Positions 16,574-25,081 are shown, numbered from the stretch's first letter. The stretch: 43,482 nucleotides of DNA from JAZQQB01 sp045628865 (GCA_045628865.1 JAZQQB010000053.1:1-43482), one strand, 5' to 3'. The notes: a model not told the origin generated them from the sequence alone. Numbers and translations: made by a program.

Positions 16574-16604
16574 CCTCGCGGATAGGAAGATAATGCTACG
16601 CATA
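16574..16604. repeat. CCTCG-GATAGGAA-GCTACGCAT repeat, copy 1
   Basis: CCTCGCGGATAGGAAGATAA and TGCTACGCAT match 42942-42972 with few changes. Both are followed, at different distances, by GGCGCGAAAGAG (16612 here, 43080 in the other). GC content is visibly above the surroundings. The stretch 16545-16838 holds no gene. Confidence 0.6.
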
Positions 16605-16838
16605 CCGCTCTGGCGCGAAAGAGTGCAATACACTTTTTGCTCTATCAAAAAATAGGCAGTGAACATTGATATAGTCAGATAATATTCTTGTCAATGAGGC
16701 TGGTTTCTTTGTATTTCGCAGCATAATTTCCATTAAGTTGAAACCGACAAATAATTCCGGGGCACTAGGTTTAAAAAGAATAAAATCAATAATTTATCAA
16801 AACTATTGATTATACAACGAAAGATGAGGAACATGACA

Positions 16839-16940
16839 ATGAAAAAATACGCAGTTTTATTATACCCTGACTTTTCTTTACAGGAGATTACATGCCTTAC
16901 ATCAGTGTTAACTGTGTGGTTTGGAGAAAGCATTGACTGA
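16839..16940 (+). pseudogene. DJ-1/PfpI-family 5' fragment
   Basis: ATG 16839 starts MKKYAVLLYPDFSLQEITCL then TSVLTVWFGESID and a stop. This is the first strand and helix of a DJ-1/PfpI-type protein (family length about 190). The remaining five-sixths are missing; the frame runs into the 5'-truncated GNAT at 16921, so a deletion has joined two genes. Confidence 0.55.
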
Positions 16941-17286
16941 GCAGACTGCAAAAAGAAGGATTAAACAGGTGATCATCATGATGGATTCCTATTCCTTGCT
17001 TATGAAAGATGATCAGGGTTGTGTGATTGGTTTTGTTATGGGATTTTTCAAACAATACGATGACATTGTTAGCTATATGCTGGAAGAAATTGTGATCGCA
17101 GCAAAGCATCAAAATAAAGGGCTTGGAAGCATTTTGTTGAATGAAGTGGAACGTAAAGTAAAGGAAAAAGGTGCGTCCTGCGTGGAATTACAGGCAGTAA
17201 AAGACGAGATGCATGAAAGATATTATGGAAAAGCAGGATATAAAGATGCAGCAAACTTTGTCCTGAAGGTAAAGTGGTTTGAATAG
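16921..17286 (+). CDS. GNAT acetyltransferase, N-terminally truncated
   Basis: 121 codons encode the core of a GNAT protein: VSYMLEEIVIAAKHQNKGLG with the loop QNKGLGSILL, then GASCVELQAVKDEMHERYYG and KAGYKDAANFVLKVKWFE. The first helix region expected in the family is absent, because the gene is fused to the DJ-1 fragment. The only starts are TTG 16921, inside that fragment, or ATG 16978/16981. The catalytic half is intact, but activity is doubtful; it may be a pseudogene. Confidence 0.65.
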   Translation: MEKALTEQTAKRRIKQVIIMMDSYSLLMKDDQGCVIGFVMGFFKQYDDIVSYMLEEIVIAAKHQNKGLGSILLNEVERKVKEKGASCVELQAVKDEMHERYYGKAGYKDAANFVLKVKWFE

Positions 17287-17316
17287 TGTTATGAGAGACA
17301 GAAAGAGGTATAAATT

Positions 17317-17745
17317 ATGATCGAATATAGAGAAGAAAAATTGTCAGCTGAACGTTATATTGATTTTTTGAAACGAACAAATTTAGGCTCCCAGTATCCA
17401 AAGGAGCGCTTTTTAGAAAGAATTAAGAAGCTGGTAAATAATGTGTCCATCAGCTTGATCGCATATGATGGAGAGAAAATCGTTGGAGTCTTATTTGGAC
17501 TTACTGATTTTGCTTACTGGCTTTATGTAACAGATTTGGGTGTAGACAGAGATTATGAAGGTAGAGGCATCGGCAGGGAGCTTATGAAGCGTGCCCATGA
17601 GCTTGCAGGTGGTGAAAAGGATATTGCAGTGTATTTGATCGCCAATGAGAATGCAATTCCTTTTTACGAAAAATTGGGAATGAAGCTGTCTGATGATGTG
17701 ATGCAATACAACAAGATCGAGTGGACAGAATTTACAGTTGAGTAG
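17317..17745 (+). CDS. GNAT N-acetyltransferase
   Basis: A 142-residue GNAT with the full fold: beta4 WLYVTDLGVDRDYEGRGIGR containing the acetyl-CoA loop EGRGIGRELM, and the C-terminal NENAIPFYEKLGMKLSDDVM. AGAAAGAGG at 17300 supports ATG 17317. It starts 30 nt after the previous GNAT and is followed 32 nt later by another; the three are a run of unrelated GNATs, not a duplication. Substrate unknown. Confidence 0.87.
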   Translation: MIEYREEKLSAERYIDFLKRTNLGSQYPKERFLERIKKLVNNVSISLIAYDGEKIVGVLFGLTDFAYWLYVTDLGVDRDYEGRGIGRELMKRAHELAGGEKDIAVYLIANENAIPFYEKLGMKLSDDVMQYNKIEWTEFTVE

Positions 17746-17777
17746 AGAAATAAAGGCATAAAAAGGAAATTTCAATT

Positions 17778-18089
17778 ATGGTAATCAGAGAGTATACAAA
17801 TTATAATGTAGAAGAGATTCAGTATCGTACATTAACAGCAGAAGAGGTCAATTTAGATCTTTTTGCAAATTTTGATCGAAAGCAAGAGACAGGAGGCTAT
17901 GCAGTTGGAGCATTTTGTTCTGGACAACTGAAGGGCTTTATGTCTATGGAGCCGGCTTTATTTGGGTCTAAGAATCAGTATATGGATATGTCAAATATTT
18001 ATGTTTCCTGTGATATGCGTCATCGAGGTATCGGAAAAAACTTATTCCAGTATGCAAAAGCGAGGGCAAAGGAACATGGAGCAAGATAA
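17778..18089 (+). pseudogene. GNAT acetyltransferase, 3' truncated
   Basis: The first 103 residues of a GNAT protein: VDMSN-type beta4 (YMDMSNIYVSCDMRHRGIGK) and the loop RHRGIGKNLF are present. The frame ends at KEHGAR, where the last strands and the FY-x-K-x-GF motif should follow. The stop is 1 nt before the start of the membrane protein gene at 18091, so a deletion has joined them. The product is probably inactive. Confidence 0.65.
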
Positions 18090-18090
18090 A

Positions 18091-18741
18091 ATGAATTTAT
18101 TAAATAAAATACGAATGCCCCAAAAATCTAATTCTATAAGCGTACAGCTTATTGTTACGACAAGTATTTTGTTGTTCGGTATTTGTATGGGAGTGTTTTC
18201 TAAATATTTAGACTATCGGCAGGGGCAACTGCCGACGTTGTTACAGGTGATTGATAATGCCTTGGACATTCACAATTTCTTAGGTGGATTTGCACCATGG
18301 ATTGTTATTGCGGTCTGTATTTCGGTATATAGTCATACTCCCATTAGAGCAGCCATCAATGTCTTTTTCTTTTTTTTAGGATTTGTATCAAGTTATTATA
18401 TTTATTGTAATTTTGTAGCAGGCTTTTTTTCAAGAAGCTTTGCTCTTATCTGGTTCGCATTTACAATACTATCGCCTTTTTTGGCTTTTTTAACCTGGTA
18501 TGCCAAAGGAACCGGATGGATTGCCCTTTTCCTTTCATCAGGTATTATAAGTGTTTTGCTGAACACAGCGACCTCTTGCGGGATATTTTATGTTGATGTT
18601 CGTTCATGGCTTAACATGATAATGCTGTTGGCTGGAGTGATCGTTTTACACAAAAACGTAAAAGAAACAGTTGGTATGATCGGAATCGCTATTGTGTTAG
18701 CAATAGCGATTGAAATCATTGTTCCGTTCATACTTTTGTAA
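18091..18741 (+). CDS. Multi-pass membrane protein, unknown function
   Basis: A 216-residue hydrophobic protein with about six membrane segments; the loop DYRQGQLPTLLQVIDNALD lies after the first segment. I do not recognise a named function; it resembles small Clostridia membrane proteins of DUF type. ATG 18091 has GGAG 9 nt upstream, inside the end of the truncated GNAT. ATG 18076 is in frame but has poor spacing. The GNAT stop/start arrangement implies translational coupling created by the deletion. Confidence 0.65.
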   Translation: MNLLNKIRMPQKSNSISVQLIVTTSILLFGICMGVFSKYLDYRQGQLPTLLQVIDNALDIHNFLGGFAPWIVIAVCISVYSHTPIRAAINVFFFFLGFVSSYYIYCNFVAGFFSRSFALIWFAFTILSPFLAFLTWYAKGTGWIALFLSSGIISVLLNTATSCGIFYVDVRSWLNMIMLLAGVIVLHKNVKETVGMIGIAIVLAIAIEIIVPFILL

Positions 18742-18772
18742 ACGAGTTTACCATAGATCATGTTGTTCGATT

Positions 18773-18901
18773 TTTATTTTTATAAATGGTTCATTTGTAT
18801 CATTTCCTACGGAAGAACAAATTGAAAAAGCGAGAATAGGGGCATCCGTAGTTGGTTTATTAAGTCTTTTAGTCGATATTTTGTTAATTAACCTGAATTA
18901 G
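18773..18901 (+). pseudogene. C-terminal fragment of a membrane protein
   Basis: FIFINGSFVSFPTEEQIEKA followed by a hydrophobic helix (ASVVGLLSLLVDILLI) and TAG at 18899. It has no start codon of its own, and the upstream frame overlaps the preceding gene out of register. It is likely the end of a second small membrane protein. Confidence 0.45.
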
Positions 18902-18960
18902 AGAGAAATAGAGTAGGCGTTAGATCAAAAATCAAGAAAAGAAACGAGGAGAGGATAGAA

Positions 18961-19425
18961 GTGATTAAATTGTATATCCCGCAATATGAGGACTTGTGGT
19001 TTAGAGAAATGTTTTTGGCTGATGAAGAGACAATGTCCTACAATCATGCTTGGGGTGGAACCATCGATTGGCCAGAAAAATATTGGAAGAATTGGTACCA
19101 AGAATGGATTGTTGATACAGAAAATATAAGATTTTATCGATATTTGGTGAATGAAAACAATGACTTTGTCGGAGAAATTGCCTATCACCTGGATAAAGCT
19201 GAAGACAAATATATAGCGGATGTGATCGTTTATTCTAAATATCGTGGCAAAGGATATGGACGAGAGGGGCTGCAGTTATTGTGCGAGGCAGCGAAAAGTA
19301 ACGGGTTAGTTACACTTTATGACGACATTGCCATAGATAATACCGCAATAAAGCTTTTTGTGGAATGTGATTTTTTTGAGGAATACAGGACGGAAGAAAT
19401 AATCATGTTAAAGAAGGAATTATAG
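18961..19425 (+). CDS. GNAT-like N-acetyltransferase
   Basis: A 154-residue GNAT protein with a GTG start at 18961 after GAGGAGAGG (18945-18953). The beta4 and loop region is YIADVIVYSKYRGKGYGREG (R-x-x-G-x-G), and the end is IAIDNTAIKLFVECDFFEEY, a variant of the FY-x-x-x-GF motif. The N-terminal IPQYEDLWFREMFLADEETM with HAWGGTIDWP is characteristic of one Firmicutes subgroup. The gene is complete and is followed 7 nt later by the DUF3267 gene, so the two probably form an operon. Confidence 0.85.
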   Translation: MIKLYIPQYEDLWFREMFLADEETMSYNHAWGGTIDWPEKYWKNWYQEWIVDTENIRFYRYLVNENNDFVGEIAYHLDKAEDKYIADVIVYSKYRGKGYGREGLQLLCEAAKSNGLVTLYDDIAIDNTAIKLFVECDFFEEYRTEEIIMLKKEL

Positions 19426-19432
19426 GGAAAAA

Positions 19433-19870
19433 ATGAAAAAAAGAAATCAGAATGTACTCTTATTAATGGCAGTAATGTGTGTGTTACATATTTTTTTATA
19501 TAAAGGAAAAGTGAATTTAGATAGCTCTATTATAAAGAGAGTTTGTTTAGCAGTACTGGGATTGGCAATCACTTTACCTTTACATGAATTGATTCATTTC
19601 TTTTTGATGAAGCTTTGGGGAATGAAGAATGTAAAGATAGAATTTGCAATAGATCCACTTGGCTTTCCGTCACTTCGAACAGTAGGAAGTGGTGAATTAC
19701 CTGAATGGAAAAGAAGGATTGTTACGCTAGCGCCTTTCTTTGTGTTATCCGTTATTCCGGATATTTGGTTTTTGGTGACTGGTAAAGCATATTTTATGGT
19801 ATTTATCATTGCGATGAGTAACGCAGTGGGCAGCAGTTTGGATATTTTTTTCGCAACAAAAAAGGGCTGA
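19433..19870 (+). CDS. DUF3267-family putative zincin membrane peptidase
   Basis: A 145-residue membrane protein. LPLHELIHFFLMKLWG holds a HExxH zinc site (HELIH) at the end of a membrane helix, followed by WGMKNVKIEFAID and three more hydrophobic segments, the arrangement of the DUF3267 putative zincins. GAELGF-like third-ligand motifs are not obvious, so peptidase activity is inference. The start overlaps no gene and is 7 nt after the GNAT stop; AAGGAATTATAGGG provides a weak site. Confidence 0.75.
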   Translation: MKKRNQNVLLLMAVMCVLHIFLYKGKVNLDSSIIKRVCLAVLGLAITLPLHELIHFFLMKLWGMKNVKIEFAIDPLGFPSLRTVGSGELPEWKRRIVTLAPFFVLSVIPDIWFLVTGKAYFMVFIIAMSNAVGSSLDIFFATKKG

Positions 19871-19892
19871 TTATCATTTTGAGGTTCTAAAA

Positions 19893-20045
19893 ATGCTATT
19901 TCTAGAGGAAGTCAAAAATTATAGTAAAGAACATGGACTTGCAGGTGTGGTCCTTTATACCAACGAATATGCACCTGCTGCCAAGTTCTATGAGAAGAAT
20001 GGATTCCAGTTATCCCAGGAAACAATTTGTATGTTTTTTGAGTAA
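19893..20045 (+). pseudogene. GNAT acetyltransferase C-terminal fragment
   Basis: Fifty codons encode only the end of a GNAT fold: LEEVKNYSKEHGLAGVVLYT and EYAPAAKFYEKNGFQLSQET (FYEKNGF motif). Strands 1-4 are missing. It is not the missing part of the truncated GNAT at 17778 as judged by motif spacing, although that cannot be excluded. Confidence 0.6.
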
Positions 20046-20057
20046 GTGTTAGCTGGG

Positions 20058-20074
20058 ATTTCGCAGGGTGAAAT
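20058..20074 (+). promoter_or_regulatory. Start-site hairpin element, copy 4 (degenerate)
   Basis: ATTTCGCAGGGTGAAAT keeps the arms with a G-T wobble. The following GGAG is changed to GGGT and the next start is 47 nt away, so this copy is probably not functional in initiation. Confidence 0.5.
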
Positions 20075-20120
20075 GGGTTACTGTTTGGAGACGAAACAGC
20101 AACTGCAATGGAGAGAGTCA

Positions 20121-20576
20121 ATGGTAAGAGAAGCGAAAGAAAAAGATTTAGAGGCGATATTAAAACTGTACTTAGATCTTCATGAGGATTTTGTACCAGA
20201 GGATAGTGAAAAAAGAAGAAATATATGGGCGCAGATTTTGGAAGATCGAAATTATCATTTGATCGTGAATGAGGTGGAGGAATGTATTGTATCCTCCTGT
20301 ACATGTATCATAGTTCCGAATCTGACAAGGAATCTTTCGCCATATGCGTTGGTAGAAAATGTGGTGACCAAAAAGGAACACGAGGGAAAAGGCTATGCCA
20401 GAGAGTGCCTTTTTTACGCTGAAAGAATCGCAAAAGAGCATGACTGTTACAAGATTATGCTTACAACAGGATCTAAAAATGAGAGGACCCATGCAATTTA
20501 TAAAAGCTGCGGGTACGTATCAGAAGGGAAAACGGCTTATGTGAATAAGCTTAGAGAGGTGAGCTTTAAATATTAA
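20121..20576 (+). CDS. GNAT N-acetyltransferase
   Basis: A 151-residue GNAT starting MVREAKEKDLEAILKLYLDL. The catalytic core YALVENVVTKKEHEGKGYAR carries the loop EGKGYARECL, and MLTTGSKNERTHAIYKSCGY is the C-terminal strand-turn. VNEVEECIVSSCTCIIVPNL matches a subgroup annotated as GNATs with unknown amine acceptors. ATG 20121 has GGAGAGAG upstream; the ORF upstream to 20046 covers the degenerate hairpin element. Confidence 0.87.
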   Translation: MVREAKEKDLEAILKLYLDLHEDFVPEDSEKRRNIWAQILEDRNYHLIVNEVEECIVSSCTCIIVPNLTRNLSPYALVENVVTKKEHEGKGYARECLFYAERIAKEHDCYKIMLTTGSKNERTHAIYKSCGYVSEGKTAYVNKLREVSFKY

Positions 20577-20643
20577 ATAAGCTCACAGGTTTGGTCATTG
20601 TGACCACTATTTTTGTGATAAATTTTGATGGAAGGAATTGTAT

Positions 20644-21123
20644 ATGAATCGTAAATTAGAGAAGCTGATGCAGTCCGGGTTACCGGTTGTGCTTGATTAT
20701 GATGGGGTGTTGTTTGAAGCCAGATGGTATGAGGATACCATTAATATGAGAGATGAAACTTATGAATCCTTGATCGCTGCATTTGAAAGGGGAGAAAATC
20801 TCAAAACAGAACCAATATGTTGTATGCAACCTGTAGTGGAGGCTGTAAAGGGACCTCTTTATGTTTTGTCTCATATGCATCATGAGATTGAATTTGCCTT
20901 TAAGAAAAAGCAGATTGCAGAATTTTTTCCAAAGATACCTGTGGATCATATTATTTGGTCAAAGTCCGGGGAAGAAAAAATAAAACATTTAAAAGAGATC
21001 TTAGAAAAAGAAAATGGATTTGTGTATATCGATGACAACCATCCAAATCTGATGCTGTTTGAATCCACATTCTGGGATGAAAAGAATTGTCATTTCTTTC
21101 ATTGCTCATCCTTGTATGTGTAA
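20644..21123 (+). CDS. HAD-like hydrolase
   Basis: A 159-residue protein with the haloacid dehalogenase pattern. Motif I is VVLDYDGVLFEARW (nucleophile Asp of DYDGV), motif II is YVLSHMHH, and motif IV is FVYIDDNHPNL (DD pair for magnesium). No large cap domain is present. This suggests a compact phosphatase or a related 5'-nucleotidase-like enzyme on an unknown phosphoester. The start is ATG 20644 after GGAAGG; TTG 20638 is in frame. The stop is followed by 170 nt without a gene. Confidence 0.75.
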   Translation: MNRKLEKLMQSGLPVVLDYDGVLFEARWYEDTINMRDETYESLIAAFERGENLKTEPICCMQPVVEAVKGPLYVLSHMHHEIEFAFKKKQIAEFFPKIPVDHIIWSKSGEEKIKHLKEILEKENGFVYIDDNHPNLMLFESTFWDEKNCHFFHCSSLYV

Positions 21124-21294
21124 GTATATTTATAAAGTACCTATGGAGATTAATATATAAGGAGATACGAAAAAAATTCAATTCCCAAAATGTTTTATTC
21201 AAAACGGTTGGAGAAGATGGATGAAAGGATTCTGTGCATTGGGGCTAAGATACAGAAAATGATAGCATTATGTAACAAGAAAGAGAGAAAAAAG

Positions 21295-21558
21295 ATGTTA
21301 GAAATAAGATATGTAAAAAATGAAGATAAAGAGTTTTGGTATGGATTAGATAAGCATTTACCGGAAGCTGAATTTGAAAAGAAAGTTTGTGACAAATAGG
21401 GATATGTTCTGGTAAATGAAGGAGAAGTGGTTGGATTGTTAAGATACAATTTGTTTTGGGATAATACGCCATTTTGTACAATGCTTTTCATAGATTGGTC
21501 AATGCAAAAACAATATAACAGAATACTTGGAAAAAGGGGGCATATTCCCATGCTTTAA
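21295..21558 (+). pseudogene. GNAT acetyltransferase with amber stop and lost 3' half
   Basis: One frame reads MLEIRYVKNEDKEFWYGLDK to KVCDK, then TAG at 21397, then GYVLVNEGEVVGLLRYNLFW and FIDWSMQKQYNRILGKRG. The family normally has Gln at the TAG position, so a C-to-T change (CAG to TAG) explains it. After the beta4 strand the acetyl-CoA loop is corrupted and the frame soon ends, so this is a pseudogene. Confidence 0.65.
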
Positions 21559-21642
21559 AGAACTATCAAGGTGTAGGGCTTGGATTTGTAGATGGTGATA
21601 TTGAGATCTTGCACACACATGGCTATGAATAGACCACACCAG

Positions 21643-21658
21643 ATTTCATGAGTGAGAT
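21643..21658 (+). promoter_or_regulatory. Start-site hairpin element, copy 5
   Basis: ATTTCATGAGTGAGAT, less symmetric, followed directly by GGAG (21659-21662) and a GTG at 21669, again exactly 11 nt from the hairpin end. GAATAGACC just upstream (21628-21636) matches the outer arm of the rlmH leader hairpin. Confidence 0.6.
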
Positions 21659-21668
21659 GGAGTTTAGG

Positions 21669-22220
21669 GTGATAAGAAAGTTAGAAGATGCGTTTGATCA
21701 CATGGGAATATTGCGAGTGAATGTGCGAAGCGATTATGAAAAAGATGTTTTTACCAGATCAGAGTTTTTTGCAGGAAATAACGGGTTTCCATCTGATAGG
21801 TACTGGATTAAGGATGTGGATTAGATGGGTACTGTTGGCTTTGATATTGTTGAAATGCCGTGGACACGTGCTTTTTTTGATACAGATAAAGCTTTTTTAC
21901 TTAGAACGATAGAACATGCGAAAACATATGATAACTGGGATATCCTAAACTATGAGCCTTCGAAAGCGCATTTATTATATGCCTTAGAGGGATTGGAAAA
22001 ATTGGTAAAGCGATTGAGCGTTGATAAAGTGGATGAGCAGAACTATTTAGAATGGGCAGAGGATTTTGGGTGCATTTCCATATGTGATATACACGGGATT
22101 ATTCAGCATAAGGAATTTGGCTGCAAGTTGTGTAATGAGGCAGCAGGTCTTTACCATGAGATAGATTATGATGGCAAGCTAATACGTGAATGCCCTGGTA
22201 GAGAGGGAGGCTCTATATGA
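21669..22220 (+). pseudogene. Hypothetical protein gene with in-frame amber stop
   Basis: From GTG 21669 the frame reads VIRKLEDAFDHMGILRVNVR to RYWIKDVD, TAG at 21822, then MGTVGFDIVEMPWTRAFFDT and on to a normal stop at 22218. The two halves are in the same frame and of coherent composition, so it is most simply one 183-codon gene with a nonsense change. Otherwise ATG 21825 starts a separate 131-residue protein (no ribosome binding site). The C-terminal half has FGCKLCNEA, a possible metal-binding CxxC. Family not recognised. Confidence 0.5.
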
Positions 22221-22531
22221 GAGATTATTATTTTGCTGAATGGGATGAGGCAACCTTTATACTTCCAAAAGAGTATAAACTTAACGAAGATAGTGAGTTG
22301 GCGGATGCATTGAATGCTTTTTTTTCAGCAGGTGGTTATGAGTTCTTTCAGGTTGTAGAGCCTAAATACTATTCTGATAAATGGCTTGATTTTATAGGGA
22401 ATCTATATAGTGAAATAGTGGATGGTGTTTATTGTGCGAAAGGGAAAGGATTCCCAATTCCTTTGTCAGATGATCAAAAACAGGAACTTTCATCAAGAGG
22501 TGTTCCAATGGTTTTTTTGACAGATCTTTAA
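22217..22531 (+). CDS. Hypothetical protein
   Basis: A 104-residue soluble protein whose ATGA start overlaps the stop of the preceding gene, with GAGGGAGG just upstream, so the two are translationally coupled. It begins MRDYYFAEWDEATFILPKEY, contains aromatic-rich YEFFQVVEPKYYSDKWLDFI and ends GVPMVFLTDL. Size and composition are like immunity-type or other small accessory proteins, but there is no identifiable motif. Confidence 0.6.
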   Translation: MRDYYFAEWDEATFILPKEYKLNEDSELADALNAFFSAGGYEFFQVVEPKYYSDKWLDFIGNLYSEIVDGVYCAKGKGFPIPLSDDQKQELSSRGVPMVFLTDL

Positions 22532-22553
22532 AACAAAGGGAAGCTGATTGTAA

Positions 22554-22929
22554 GCTGGATTTGCAGATTTTTTTGATAAATATGAAATAACTGTGACGGA
22601 TGCAGGAAAATCTACATCAAATGCTTTTTCCTATAAAAATCTTTCCGTGGAACAAGCCCAGTTTTTGCTTGATCATGGTCTAAATCCAAATATGGATTGT
22701 GGCTTTGGTTATCCTGCAGTTGCCCATCAAGCTTCGAATAAAGATGTTCTTAAGCTCCTTGTTGCTCATGGAGCAGATGTGAATCTGGCTGTGACGACAT
22801 TTCGTGGGAACGCTTTGGCAAGAGCATGTACTATGTACAATTACATTTGCAGGAAAAGAAATGGTGAATGATATAAAAAAGATTATTGGCGAAGAAAATA
22901 CGAGTAATCGGTTTTATAGTAACAGATAA
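22554..22929 (+). pseudogene. Ankyrin-repeat protein remnant
   Basis: The open frame from 22554 has no start but encodes ADFFDKYEITVTDAGKSTSN and then an ankyrin repeat, AVAHQASNKDVLKLLVAHGA with DVNL. The frame ends at 22871, and another frame continues EMVNDIKKIIGEENTSNRFY to 22929. Only about one and a half repeats survive, so both ends and the middle have been lost. Confidence 0.55.
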
Positions 22930-23078
22930 AATATGGAAGATGAACTGTTAGGTAAATAGGATGGTACTTAAGTATAAGAGGAAGGTGTTCGTATGAGTTT
23001 ATGAAAGATCACAGATCTGGGGAATCCGTTGATTCGTTTTTAGTTTAGATTTAAGGTATAAAGCGTAGGAAAAGTTAT

Positions 23079-23429
23079 ATGAATATTGTACATATTGATG
23101 TTTTTAAAAATATATTAGAAGAGTTGCGTAAGTTACCGGAACAATGTGATTTTATCACAGCATATGGTTGTGGTAATGAACATCCGGAGTATGAAGATAT
23201 CGATCCTTTTGGAGAGTTTGCTGATGCGATATGGAATGAGGATCTAAAGGATCTGAAAGACAATCTTGTAAATTCTTTTATACAATTATATTCCATGGAT
23301 TTTCAAAACAGCTATGAGGGTTTAGGTAAAAAAATTCCAGCAAAGATCCGTGACAATGGTTTAAGATACATTGATATTGGCTTCAAAAATATTATAAATG
23401 AATTTATGGAAAAATATGCAGATAGCTAG
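23079..23429 (+). CDS. Hypothetical protein, acidic
   Basis: A 116-residue soluble protein, MNIVHIDVFKNILEELRKLP to FMEKYADS, strongly acidic in the middle (HPEYEDIDPFGEFADAIWNE). The start has GTAGGAAAAG upstream. It follows an ankyrin remnant and precedes a beta-lactamase-like remnant. Family not recognised. It appears complete, as it keeps an even codon composition to its stop. Confidence 0.55.
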   Translation: MNIVHIDVFKNILEELRKLPEQCDFITAYGCGNEHPEYEDIDPFGEFADAIWNEDLKDLKDNLVNSFIQLYSMDFQNSYEGLGKKIPAKIRDNGLRYIDIGFKNIINEFMEKYADS

Positions 23430-23586
23430 TCTGAAAAATGAATTAAAAGAATACTAAAACGATAGCCTTTTCATCCATTTAAAAGAATTTATCGTTTTAA
23501 TGTTAAGAAGCCCCAGTGCGTGATCAAAAATAGATGTCGATTTTGGGGTTCCATCCGTAGACTGTATTATTTATAAGGATCATGAA

Positions 23587-24495
23587 ATGATATATCGTCA
23601 TATGAATGGAAAAGTGGATGCAGCAAAGAAACAGGATATTCAGGGAAACGAAGCGTATCTGATGTTTTCTATGACAAAGGTACAGACCATGATTGCTATT
23701 ATGCAGTTGGTGGAACAGGGGAAAGTAAGCCTAGAGGATGAAGTTTCCAAGTATTTACCAGCATACAGTGATCTTTGCATTATGGAGAATGGAAAAATAG
23801 TTTCTTGCAAAAGTCCGATTTTATTGAAACATTTGGTTTCCATGCAATCAGGACTTGATTATGATCTAAATCAGGTGGGCATTTTACGAGTTTTAAAGGA
23901 AAAGGGACAGGCAGCTTCCACAAGGGAGATCGTGGACAGTTTTGTAAAAAAACCACTATCATTTGTATCGGGAACAAGATTTCAATATAGCCTGAGTCAT
24001 GATGTAGTGGCAGCTATCATAGAAGTGGTTTCAGGGATGTCATTTGGCGAATATTTGAAGGAACATATCTGGAAACCACTAGGAATGGAACATACTTTTT
24101 TTGCAAAACACAAAAATGATCATATCAATAATCTGGCAGCCCAGTATATCTGCGATGATAATGGGAAAAACAAATTAATGGATTCTTCCTGCGTTTATCA
24201 GTTGTCGGAAAATTATGAAAGCGGTGGTGCAGGTTTGGTAAGCTGCACGGAGGATTATGCTGTTTTTGCAGATGCCATTGCTTGTGGTGGCGTTGGAAAA
24301 AATGGAAAGCAGATCATAAAGCCTGATACCATTGAGCTCATGAAACAAAATCTTTTAGGAGAAGCTTCCATGAAGGATATTGCACAGAACATGGGTCGCC
24401 CTGGCTATGGGTATGGCTGTGGGGTTCAGGTGTTAGTAGATCAAAACAAGGCTCATGCAACCGCGCCTGCAGGCGTTTTTGGATTGGGTGGATAA
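23587..24495 (+). pseudogene. Serine beta-lactamase-family protein, truncated at both ends
   Basis: 302 codons of a class C beta-lactamase/penicillin-binding-like serine hydrolase. SMTK (Ser28, Lys31) is the nucleophile motif, FQYSLSHDVVAAIIEVVSGM holds the YxS motif, and MEHTFFAKHKNDHI follows. The frame is open 5' of ATG 23587 with family-like residues (DVDFGVPSVDCIIYKDHEMI) but no start codon. At the 3' end it stops at GVFGLGG, where the third motif and the last 60 or so residues belong. It is therefore an internal piece of a gene of about 420 codons. Confidence 0.65.
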
Positions 24496-24498
24496 TCT

Positions 24499-24739
24499 AT
24501 GGATCAAGTTAAGAAATTAAGGGAAAATACGAGAATATTAGAAATGCATCTAAGTCATCTGAATACAACAGATTGCTGTTGTTGTGGTGTAAACGATTGA
24601 GAATAGTATGAATGAAAAATTCAAAGACATTTTACAACTCATTCCTCAGAAAAAAAGAAATCAAGTGATAGAGGCTTTAGAAATATACAATGTTGCATGC
24701 GACAAAATGCATGAGACATATGAGAGGAAAGAAAAATGA
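24499..24739 (+). pseudogene. MarR-family regulator with internal deletion
   Basis: MDQVKKLRENTRILEMHLSH and TTDCCCCGVND (24499-24600) match the N-terminus of a Cys-rich Clostridia MarR-type regulator. MNEKFKDILQLIPQKKRNQV with EALEIYNVACDK (24608-24739) matches its C-terminal dimerisation helix. The entire winged-helix DNA-binding domain (about 75-80 codons) is missing between them and the frames differ. This is a clean internal deletion leaving both ends. Confidence 0.6.
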
Positions 24740-24817
24740 TTCGAGAGATGCAAAAAAGAGGATTGGAATGAAGCTTGTAAAACAAGTGATTCATGATGCC
24801 CCAAATGAAATCGTATC

Positions 24818-24846
24818 TTGACAAGAAATTTACGGTTTGTTATGAT
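24818..24846 (+). promoter_or_regulatory. Consensus sigma-A promoter
   Basis: TTGACA (24818-24823), a 17 bp spacer, then TATGAT (24841-24846). It is followed by a GCAAAG/CTTTGC hairpin and by a perfect AAAGGAGG site for the peptide at 24911. It is the best promoter in the window. Confidence 0.8.
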
Positions 24847-24910
24847 AACACTGCAAAGAGCACGAACTTTGCTTGTAACTTTAGAAACGAGATTCGAAAG
24901 GAGGAACATT

Positions 24911-24994
24911 ATGTCACGAATTAATTTTGGAAATAAACAATTTCATAAGATGTATGTGGGTGCGTGTGTTGCTCCGATGTTAGATAGAGTTTGA
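24911..24994 (+). pseudogene. 27-residue 5' gene stub behind a strong promoter
   Basis: ATG 24911 after AAGGAGG encodes MSRINFGNKQFHKMYVGACV then APMLDRV and TGA. The first residues resemble the start of flavin-reductase-like proteins, but the identity is a guess. The strong promoter and ribosome binding site suggest a once highly expressed gene that has lost its body. Confidence 0.4.
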
Positions 24995-25081
24995 CTAGGA
25001 TGTCTTGTTAAGTTTAGACAGGAGTTTTTAAGTCGGATATTTTGTTTTGTATCATAAATAGAATGATGAAACATTGCACAT

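Noticed and set aside
22217..22929. Toxin-immunity locus
   Set aside because: An ankyrin remnant and small hypothetical genes could suggest immunity genes, but no toxin, secretion signal or known immunity motif is present.
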